Below are positions 36,601-48,600 of a stretch of 64,000 nt of DNA, one piece after another (the first letter of the stretch is position 1; each line of letters opens with the position of its first letter). The translations under genes were made by a program, and so were the position numbers. The notes beneath the pieces are model-generated. The model was not told the DNA's origin. It saw only the letters and a program-made list of their open reading frames with translations, and did no database searches. Source of the stretch: Archivesica marissinica (Eukaryota; Mollusca; Bivalvia; Venerida; Vesicomyidae); contig CM026390.1 in NCBI GenBank assembly GCA_014843695.1, forward strand, positions 56,408,156 to 56,472,155, written 5' to 3'.

Positions 36601-39600
36601 TAGAAATTTATCAGTGAAATGAAATGTGTTATTCCACTGCTTTGCAAATGTGGTACCTAGCCGTTGCATTTTGAAATGTTCTTAACGTGAACGTTTTCGG
36701 ACTCAAGCTTTCAGTGAAGTCATTGAATACGTCTTTTATAATGTCATTGATGGTCGTTTAAGCACGACATTCTAGCTCCATTTAGCGTACAGTTACATTG
36801 TTTTCTGTTATAGAAACACGTTTCAGTCTGACATAAAAATAAACTATTTGTTTGTTTAAGTGACTGATCAAATAATATTTTACTTGTGAACATATAAAGC
36901 TAGTATTATCATTTGTGGCTAATGCCACTCATTATAAAAATGTTTTCAATATTCATTCTGTGAAATGTAAATTTGATCATTCAATGAAACAGACAAATAT
37001 CCTCTTATTATTGTTAGAATGAAGCGGGGGTGAAGCGTCATTTATTCGAGACAATGGAGACACTATGCAGGCATTGTGTTGGTCAGAAGTCTCCTATGTC
37101 AGCTATGGTCCATCAGTTTATGGTATCCCAGACCAAACAAACATCTCACAAACCTCATCTCCGAACAGAGAATCACAAGTACTTCCTGGAAGGTAAATAT
37201 AGATTTTATAGAACATAGTTGAAAGTCGCGATAGCGCAGTGGTAGCGCGTTCGCTTCAGGTGCGAAAGGCCGGATTTGGCTGTTACACTTATTTTAAATT
37301 CCACATTGATCCTTCTCTCTCCCTTGTGGTGATGGATTCCATCAGGAATGATGTCTCGAGAGTAATTAATATACGTTGTAAGAACTCATTTTGCAATTGA
37401 GCTAAAATAAATAATGTGTTATGTTGCAGTTTGTACATATAATGTGTTATGTTGCAGTTTGTACATATAATGTGGTATGTTTGCATTATGTACATATAAT
37501 GTGTTATGTTGCAGTTTGTACATATAATGTGGTATGTTTGCATTATGTACATATAATGTGTTATGTTGCAGTTTGTACATATAATGTGGTATGTTTGCAT
37601 TATGTACATATAATGTGTTATGTTGCAGTTTATACATATAATGTGTTATGTTTGCAGTATGTACATATAATGTGTTATGTTTACAGTATGTACATATAAT
37701 GTGTTATGTTTGCAGTATGTACATATAATGCATTATGTTTGCAGTATGTACATATAATGTGTTATGTTTGCAGTATGTACATATAATGCATTATGTTTGC
37801 AGTATGTACATATAATGTGTTATGTTTGCATTATGTACATATAATACATTATGTTTGCAGTATGTACATATAGTGTGTTATGTTTGCAGTATGTACATAT
37901 AATGTGTTATGTTTGCAGTATGTACATATAATGTGTTATGTTTGCAGTATGTACATATACTGTGTTATGTTTGCAGTATGTACATATAGTGCATTATGTT
38001 TGCAGTATGTACATATAATGCATTATGTTTGCAGTATGTACATATACTGTGTTATGTTTGCAGTATGTACATATAATGCATTATGTTTGCAGTATGTACA
38101 TATAATGTGTTATGTTTGCAGTATGTACATATACTGTGTTATGTTTGCAGTATGTACATATAATGCATTATGTTTGCAGTATGTACATATAATGCATTAT
38201 GTTTGCAGTATGTACATATAATGCATTATGTTTGCAGTATGTACATATAATGTGTTATGTTTGTAGTATGTACATATAATGTGTTATGTTTGCAGTATGT
38301 ACATATAATGTGTTATGTTTGCAGATCTGAAAGCTGCCTCATCATCAGACAGCAGCCAGCTAGAGTCTCTGGTTAGAGACAGTATGAGGTCAGCCGTGGT
38401 AGCCTGTAATGCCAGCTCGGCGACAGAACTTGCCTGCACGGTGTTGCTGGCAGATCAGGCAGACTCTGACAAGTAAATATACACGTATAAAACTATGCAC
38501 AACTTGCCTACATGGTGTTGCTCACAGATCAAACAGACTCTGACAAGTAAATATACACATATAAAACTATGCACAACTTGCCTACACGGTGTTGCTGGCA
38601 GACTCTGACAAGTAAATATACACAACTCAATTTTATTTTTGTGGGAAAAGTGGTAGATTTTGAGTGTTTCACCCACCAATCTATTCCTTGTATTTTAGTG
38701 TTGCCCACTTTTGTATAATTTAGTATTATTGAACAACATCATTGATAATACCAGTAATTTATTTGCTTGGTAGCACCGGCTGTTACACTGCGATCTTCTT
38801 GATTTACCGATGCTGTTAACATATCCAATGAAAATAGACGAGGACATTTGCTGATATGTTTTCCTAGACTAGTATTCTAGATTTTAATTTTGATTTCAGT
38901 AATAGCATGCTGCCATCCACATGTGCCTTGTTTGTTGATTGGCTAGAACTGCTTGACCCCGAAGTTATAAGACTGGTTCCCGAACTGCAAGAAAAGCTGT
39001 TATTTGCCAACCAATCAGTGTCACAGTCTAGCCACGGTAGAGAACACAGTAGTCAGCCATATTTACTGGCCTTGTTGACACACCAGTCCAGCTGGAGCAC
39101 TCTACATAGATGTATTAACTCACTGCTGTCTAGCTCTGATACAGGGTAAGTTGTGATGGCTACTGTTGTTTTACTTTTCTACATGGTACTCTTGGTAATA
39201 TTTGAGGTAAGCGTATTTCTACGCGCCAACCGGGGTCAATCTAGCGGGCGGATGGACGTATGCAGATGACAGTGGACAGCTGACTGAGTGATGACAACGA
39301 TATGCTGTGCTTGTTTTACTCTTCAGCAACTGTTATGAGCATGCGTGAATGCTAACGATCACTCCACTATCGTCAGAAACCTGAATTATATCATAAAATG
39401 CCTAGCTGACACAACTCCTCAGTATGACACTTAATAATAAAAAACGCACCAATGCTTAAAAATATGACGTCTGCTATCTAATACAAACAGGCAAGGATTC
39501 TCGGCTATCTTAGAGTGTCGGAGGCCCAGAATGAAGTTCTGCTCGGTATTTATACTAACCGCACAATGCAACGTGTGGGATGTGCAAACTGTGGGTGCAC

Positions 39601-42600
39601 ACTGTGGAATCCACACGTCGCATTGCACGTGCGTGCCCCACATGTGGCATGACGCTGCCCACATGTTGCATTACGCTGCCCACACGTGGCATGATGCTGC
39701 CCACATGTTGCATTACGCTGCCCACACGTGGCATGACGCTGCCCACATGTTGCATTATGCTGCCCACACGTGGCACAACGCTGCCCACATGTTGCATTAC
39801 GCTGCCCACACGTGGCATGATGCTGCCCACATGTTGCATTATGCTGCCCACACGTGGCATGACGCTGCCAACATGTTGCATTATGCTGCCCACACGTGGC
39901 ATGACGCTGCCCACATGTTGCATTACGCTGCCCACACGTGGCACGATGCTGCCCACATGTTGCATTATGCTGCCCACACGTGGCATGACGCTGCCCACAT
40001 GTTGCATTACGCTGCCCACATGTGGCATGACGCTGCCCACATGTTGCATTACGCTGCCCACACGTGGTACGATGCTGCCCACATGTTGCATTAAGCTGCC
40101 CACACGTGGCATGATGCTGCCCACACGTGGCATGATGCTGCCCACATGTTGCATTACGCTGCCCACACGTGGCATGATGCTGCCCACATGTTGCATTACG
40201 CTGCCCACACGTGGCATGACACTGCCCACATGTTGCATTACGCTGCCCACACATGGCATGACGCTGCCCACATGTTGCATTACGCTGCCCACACGTGGCA
40301 TGACGCTGCCCACATATTGCATTACGTCACAGTATATTACTATTCTCTGAAGAATTGAATGAAGTCAATCCAACATTGATACGATATATACTATATAGGT
40401 ACAAAATATTATACTGCATTTATTCAACTTTGATGACTCCCTTATAATGTAATGATCCAGTGAGCTACACATGATCAATGGGGTTCTGTTATGTATTTAT
40501 GATTTTATCTCTGTATGTGTTCTGCATTATTTTTGTATTTACAGTTATGACCCTGCGTCTGTGCTGGATTTTCTGTGGGCCTGTATCCACGTACCAAAGA
40601 TTTGGCAGGGCAGAGAGAGGAAACTAGCGAAGGTTTGTAAAATATGCTGTAAAACATGTTAATTATCACGCTTAACATTTGTGACCCGCCGGCGGAAAGT
40701 TTTACCTTTATCACGTTTGTGATTTGTCCGTGAAATATTTAATGGTTGTGGGTGACCAGTGGAAAGTATAACATTCGTGACTCATCTGGGAAGAAATGTT
40801 GTAACATTTGTTACTCGCCAGAGGGACAGCTTTAAAAATTGTAACTCACCAGAGTAAGTGAAATATTTGTGACACATCGGGGGAAAGTGTAATGAAATTT
40901 TGTCAATCCCAATATGAATAATACTCGTCTATCGGGAAAACTCTGTCATTGGCTGTCCGATTAGCGCAGTGGTTAGCACGCTCGCTTTGCACCAATACAA
41001 TCCGGGTTCGATCCGTGTACCGGGAAGTATATGAGATTGTACAGTAATTCCATCTCTTGACTGTATGTATATATTATATTCTTCACTTTGGCCATGATTA
41101 GTTTTGCAGGACTGGAGCTGGAAGTTAATTAAGATGAAATAGTTTCCCTGAACTGCCTCACTTCTCCCTACTTTGAGCTCAAGGAGTAGTGTGTTCATTT
41201 AGACTAATATATCGGGGAAACTTAACCGGGTCAACAAATTTCTCCCTGAATATACCTTAACTTAAACTTCTCCGTCTCTTTAAGGCGATTTAACCTATAA
41301 GACGGCCACCCTACTTTGGTCCTGAAATTGTGGGTTTTGGCATGCACTCGCATATAAGACGGGTTGATAAAATGGACACGAGACAAAAGTATAAATTGCA
41401 TGTTTGGCTAGTGCAGGTTGAAGACATGTTCAGTGTCAGAGTGCTGTCTTTTCTAAAACATCATTATGGAAACCATTTAATTAACACATTTAAAAAAAAT
41501 AAGAACTTAAAAATAATTTAAAATTTATTTTCTTTGTAGCACTCACTTTAAGATGGTAAGCTACTTTTGAGGCCATAATCTGGTGGTAAAAACTTGTGTT
41601 ATAGGTGAGTATGGATGGTACATATTTCTTGCAGTAATGGTGTTGTTGCCATCTGGTGGTGAAGATATGTAACTGTTTTATTATTATCATTGTGGGTAAA
41701 TGAATATAGTATGTAGCAAAATACGCATAGCATATAAGCTTTACATTGATCTGTATTGCAGAACCAGACTCCAGAGGATGTGTTATGCTTGACTGGTTCT
41801 CAATTGGTTGTGCTTGTGACCTACATTATTAAGGAGACAACCAGTATGTCATGTGACAATGTATCGACCAATCAGACTCCTGTAACTGTCAGAAACAGAA
41901 TGGAACTAGTAAAATCGTGTGTGTGTGGAGACCATGATAAAGTGAAACATTTGGTGCTTTATATTGAAAAGATGCTGCAACTGAAAAGGTAGCTTACAGT
42001 TTAGATGTATATAATTTAGTTGGTTTAAACATATTTATTCATTCATAATGTACAGTACATATCTATTGTATACAGAATGAAAATGGATTTAATCGAAAGC
42101 GTAAAGCTTATTGAGATTATCTCCATAAATGTATAATATATAATTTAGTTATACATTGTGTTGTACAACCTTGGTTAGAACATGTCTTTTGTATTACATT
42201 GTTCACGTGATAACACAAATATGTATTTGTTTGAGACGGTAAAAGTCTGGTACTATAGTATTTGTTTTATATAGTAAGATTGCGGTATACTGGTATTTGT
42301 TTCGGATGGTAATACTCCGGTATACTGGTATTTGTTTCTGATTGTAATACTCCGGTATACTGGTATTAGATTTGGCTGGTAATACTCTGGTATACTGGTA
42401 TTTGTTTCAGATGGTAATACTCCGGTATACTGGTATTTGTTTCAGATGGTAATACTCCGGTATACTGGTATTTGATTCGGATGGTAATACTCCGGTATAC
42501 TGGTATTTGTTTCAGATGGTAATACTCCGGTATACTGGTATTTGTTTCAGATGGTAATACTCCGGTATACTGGTATTTGATTCGGTTGGTAATACTCCGG

Positions 42601-45600
42601 TATACTGGTATTTGTTTCAGATGGTAATACTCCGGTATACCGGTATTTGATTTGGATGGTAATACTCCGGTATACTGGTATTTGATTCGGATGGTAATAC
42701 TCCGGTATACTGGTATTTGTTTCGGATGGTAATACTCCGGTATACTGGTATTTGTTTCGGATAGTAATACTCCGGTATACTGGTATTTGTTTCAGATGGT
42801 AATACTCCGGTATACCGGTATTTGATTCGGATGGTACTACTCAGGTATACTGGTATTTGATTCAGATGGTAATACTCCGGTATACTGGTATTTGTTTCAG
42901 ATGGTAATACTCCGGTATACTGGTATTTGATTCGGATGGTAATACTCCGGTATACTGGTATTTGTTTCAGATGGTAATACTCCGGTATACTGGTATTTGT
43001 TTCAGATGGTAATACTCCGGTATACTGGTATTTGATTCGGTTGGTAATACTCCGGTATACTGGTATTTGTTTCAGATGGTAATACTCCGGTATACCGGTA
43101 TTTGATTTGGATGGTAATACTCCGGTATACTGGTATTTGATTCGGATGGTAATACTCCGGTATACTGGTATTTGTTTCGGATGGTAATACTCCGGTATAC
43201 TGGTATTTGTTTCGGATAGTAATACTCCGGTATACTGGTATTTGTTTCAGATGGTAATACTCCGGTATACCGGTATTTGATTCGGATGGTACTACTCAGG
43301 TATACTGGTATTTGATTCAGATGGTAATACTCCGGTATACTGGTATTTGATTCGGATGGTAATACTCCGGTATACTGGTATTTGTTTCGGATGGTAATAC
43401 TCCGGTATACTGGTATCTGATTTGGATGGTAATACTCCGGTATACTGGTATTTGATTCGGATGGTACTACTCCGGTATACTGGTATTTGATTCGGATGGT
43501 AATACTCCGGTATACTGGTATTTGTTTCGGATGGTAATACTCCGGTATACTGGTATCTGATTTGGATGGTAATACTCCGGTATACTGGTATTTGTTTTGT
43601 ATACTAATACTCTGGTATACTGGTATTTGTTTCGGATAGTAACACTCCGGTATACTGGTATTTGTTTCAGATGGTACTACTCCGGTATACTGGTATTTGT
43701 TTCGGATGGCAATACTCCGGTATACTGGTATCTGATTTGGATGGTAATACTCTGGTATACTGGTATTTGATTCGGATGGTAATACTCCAGTATACTGGTA
43801 TTTGTTTCGGATGGTAATACTCCGGTATACTGGTATTTGTTTTGGATGATAATACTCTGGTATACTGGTATTTGATTCGGATGGTAATACTCCGGTATAC
43901 TGGTATTTGTTTCAGATGGTACTACTCCGGTATATACTGGTATTTGTTTCGGATGGTAATACTCCGGTATACTGGTATTTGTTTTGGATGGTAATTCTGC
44001 GGTATACTGGTATTAGTTTCGGATGGTAATACTCCGGTATACTGGTATTTGTTTCGGATGGTAATATACTGGTATTTGTTTCGGATGGTAATACTCCGGT
44101 ATACTGGTATTTGATTCGGATGGTAATACTCCGGTATACTGGTATTTGTTTCGGATGGTAATACTCCGGTATACTGGTATTTGTTTCAGATGGTACTACT
44201 CCGGTATACTGGTATTTGTTTCGGATGGCAATACTCCGGTATACTGGTATCTGATTTGGATGGTAATACTCTGGTATACTGGTATTTGATTCGGATGGTA
44301 ATACTCCAGTATACTGGTATTTGTTTCGGATTGTAATACTCCGGTATACTGGTATTTGTTTTGGATTGTAATACTCCAGTATACTGGTATTTGTTTCGGA
44401 TTGTAATACTCCAGTGTACTGGTATTTGTTTCGGATTGTAATACTCTGGTATACTGGTATTTGTTTCGGATGGTAATACTCCGGTATACTGGTATTTACA
44501 TATTCAGTTGACCATGCACATTAACAGAATGATCTCATTCTTCACAAATTAATAACTATAATAAGTTTTCTGTAAATACACCACATTAAACCCTCAGAGA
44601 AGTGAAAACAACAACACTAAACCCACAGAGAAGTGACAAACAGCAACATTACACCCACAGAGAAGTGACAAACAGCAACATTAAACCCACAGAGAAATGA
44701 CAAACAGCAACATTACACCCACATAGAAGTGACAAACAGCAACATTACACCCACAGAGAAATGACAAACAGCAACATTACATCCAAAGAAAAGTGACAAA
44801 CAGCAACATTACATCCAAAGAAAAGTGACAAACAGCAACATTAAACCTACAGAGAAGTGACAAACAGCAACATTAAACCCACAGAGAAGTGACAACAGCA
44901 ACATTAAACCCACAGAGAAGTGACAAACAGCAACATTACACCCACAGAGAAATGACAAACAGCAACATTAAACCCACAGAGAAGTGACAAACAGCAACAT
45001 TAAGCCCACAGAGAAGTGACAAACATCAACATTAAACCCACAGGGAAGTAACAAACATCAACATTAAACCCACATAGAAGTGACAAACAGCAACATTAAA
45101 CCCACAGAGAAGTGACAAACATCAACATTAAACCCACAGAGAAGTGACAAACATCAACATTAAACACACAGAGAAGTGACAAACAGCAACATTAAACCCA
45201 CAGAGAAGTAACAAACAACAGCATTACACCCACAGAAAAGTGACAAACAGCAACATTAAACCCACATAGAAGTGACAAACAACAACATTAAACCCACAGG
45301 GAAGTAACAAACAGCAACATTAAACCTACAAACAGCAACATTAAACCCACAGAGAAGTGACAAACAGCAACATTAAACCCACAGAGAAGTGACAAACAGC
45401 AACATTAAGCCCACAGAGAAGTGACAAACAGCAACATTAAACACACACAGAAGTGACAAACAGCAACATTAAACACACAGAGAAGAACAAACAGCAACAT
45501 TAAATACATAGAGAAGTGACAAACAGCAACATTAAACACACACACAGCATCATTAAACCCACAGAGAAGTGACAAACAGCAACATTAAGCACACAAACAG

Positions 45601-48600
45601 CAACATTAGACCCACAAACAGCAACATTAAACCCACAAACAGCAACATTAAACCCACAGAGAAGTGACAAACAGCAACATTAAACCCACATAGAAGTAAC
45701 AAACAACAGCATTACACCCACAGAGAAGTGACAAACAGCAACATTAAACCCACATAGAAGTGACAAACAGCAACATTAAACCCACAGGGAAGTAACAAAC
45801 AGCAACATTAAACCTACAAACAGCAACATTAAACCCACAGAGAAGTGACAAACAGCAACATTAAACCCACAGGGAAGTGACAAACAGCAACATTAAGCCC
45901 ACAGAGAAGTGACAAACAGCAACATTAAACACACACAGAAGTGACAAACAGCAACATTAAACACACAGAGAAGAACAAACAGCAACATTAAATACATAGA
46001 GAAGTGACAAACAGCAACATTAAACACACACACAGCATCATTAAACCCACAGAGAAGTGACAAACAGCAACATTAAGCACACAAACAGCAACATTAGACC
46101 CACAAACAGCAACATTAAACCCACAAACAGCAACATTAAACCCACAGAGAAGTGACAAACAGCAACATTAAACCCACATAGAAGTGACAAACAGCAACAT
46201 TAAACCCACAAACAGCAACATTAAACCCTCAAACAGCAACATTAAACCCACATAGAAGTGACAAACAGCAACATTAAACCCACAAACAGCAACATTAAAC
46301 CCACAAACAGCAGCATTAAACCCATAAACAGCAACATTAAACCCACAGAGAAGTGACAAACAGCAACATTAAACCCACAGAGAAGTGACAAACAGCAACA
46401 TTAAACCCACAAACAGCAACATTAAACCCACAATCAGCAACATTAAACCCACAGAGAAGTGACAAACAGCAACATTAAACACACAGAGAAGTGAGAAACA
46501 ACAACATTAAACCCACAGAGAAGTGACAAACAGCAACATTAAACACACAGAGAAGTGACAAACAGCAACATTAAGCCCACAGAGAAGTGACAAACAGCAA
46601 CATTAAACACACAGAGAAGTGACAAACAGCAACATTAAACACACAGAGAAGTAACAAACAGCAACATTAAACACACAGAGAAGTGACAAACAGCAACATT
46701 AAGCCCACAGAGAAGTGACAAACAGCAACATTAAACACACAGAGAAGTGACAAACAGCAACATTAAACACACATAGAAGTAACAAACAGCAACATTAAAT
46801 ACATAGAGAAGTGACAAACAGCAACATTAAACACACAAACAGCAACATTAAACCCACAGAGAAGTGACAAACAGCAACATTAAACACACAAACAGCAACA
46901 TTAGACCCACAAACAGCAACATTAAACCCACAGAGAAGTGACAAACAGCAACATTAAGCCCCACAGAGAAGTGACAAACAGAACATTAAACCCACAAACA
47001 GCAACATTAAACCCTCAAACAGCAACATTAAACACACAGAAGTGATAAACAGCAACATTAAACACACATAGAAGTGACAAACAGCAACATTAAACCCACA
47101 AACAGCAACATTAAACCCATAAACAGCAACATTAAACCCACAGAGAAGTGACAAACAGCAACATTAAACACACACAGAAGTGACAAACAGCAGGATGCAC
47201 ATGTGCTTTATTTTTACCATTGAAACTGTCCATTTGGTTTTTTAGCCGTGATGTTCAACTATACGAGGCATTTCTACTAGAGTTATATCTGCAGTATCCA
47301 TTCCTGTCTGCCTGGTTGTCAGATACTAGGTGTGTAACTACAGAGGCGCTCGTCTCACATAACTCACAAACTCAGGTATGTAACTGTATCTTGTCACATA
47401 GCTCACAAACTCAGGTATGTAACTATAGATGTTATCTTGTCATATAACTCACAAACACAGGTGTGTAACTGTAGATGTTTTCTTGTCATATAGCTCACAA
47501 ACTCAGGTATGTAACTTTAGATGTTTACTTGTCATATAGCTCACAAACTCAGGTATGTAACTGTAGATGTTTACTTGTCATATAGCTCACAAACTCAGGT
47601 ATGTAACTGTAGATGTTTACTTGTCATATAGCTCACAAACTCGGGTATGTAACTGTAAATGTTTTCTTGTCACATAACTCACACACGCAGGTATGAATTG
47701 AATCCAAGAGTATCATACAGTTCTTGTCAAATACTAAATATAGGGTCAACGGTTCCAGGAAATGAAACAATACATAAGTTATGTTGTGTGTATTGCAGAT
47801 GGATCTCATCACCCACAGACTGATCACTGGTCTATACCAGGGTAGCAAGAGCAAGAGAAATGATAACAGAATGGCAGATGTAAATATAGCGTGTAGAAAA
47901 TTGGCGGCTGAACATCCTGTGCTAGTTCTCAGGTAATGCCACACAGTCACAGAGTACTGGGTATTCGGCAAAAATCATTGTCAGTAATGTTCTCAAAATG
48001 TACATACATACAATGTAATCAGGAGTCCTTGAATGGCAGATCTGTGTTCTATAGTCATACAAATGGCAGTTCTGTGTTCTATAGTCATACACTGAGTTCT
48101 TTAATCATACAAATTACAGATATGTGTTCTATAGTCATACAAATTACAGATATGTGTTCTATAGTCATACAAATTACAGATCTGTGTTCTATAGTCGTAT
48201 AAATGGCAGTTCTGTGTTCTATGGCCATACACTGTATTCTTTAGTCATATAAATTATTATGTGTGCTATAGTCATACAAATGGCAGTTCTGTGTTCTATA
48301 GTCATACAAATGGCAGTTCTGTGTTCTATAGTCATACAAATGGCAGTTCTGTGTTCTATAGTCATACACTGTGTTCTATAGTCATATAAATTACAGATCT
48401 GTGTTCTATAGTCATACAAATGGCAGTTATGTGTTCTATAGTCATACAAATGGCAGTTATGTGTTCTATAGTCATACAAATGGCAGTTATGTGTTCTATA
48501 GTCATACAAATGGCAGTTATGTCTTCTATAGTCATACAAATGGCAGTTATGTCTTCTATAGTCATACAAATGGCAGTTATGTCTTCTATAGTCATACACT

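Noticed and set aside
39550..40350. Histidine/cysteine-rich repeat proteins on both strands
   Set aside because: Four frames are open together because of the 21-nt period.
42270..47192. Possible exons hidden in the 5.3-kb intron between exons 18 and 19
   Set aside because: Exon 18 ends and exon 19 begins in matching phase and the sequence between is all tandem repeat; no unique coding stretch is seen.
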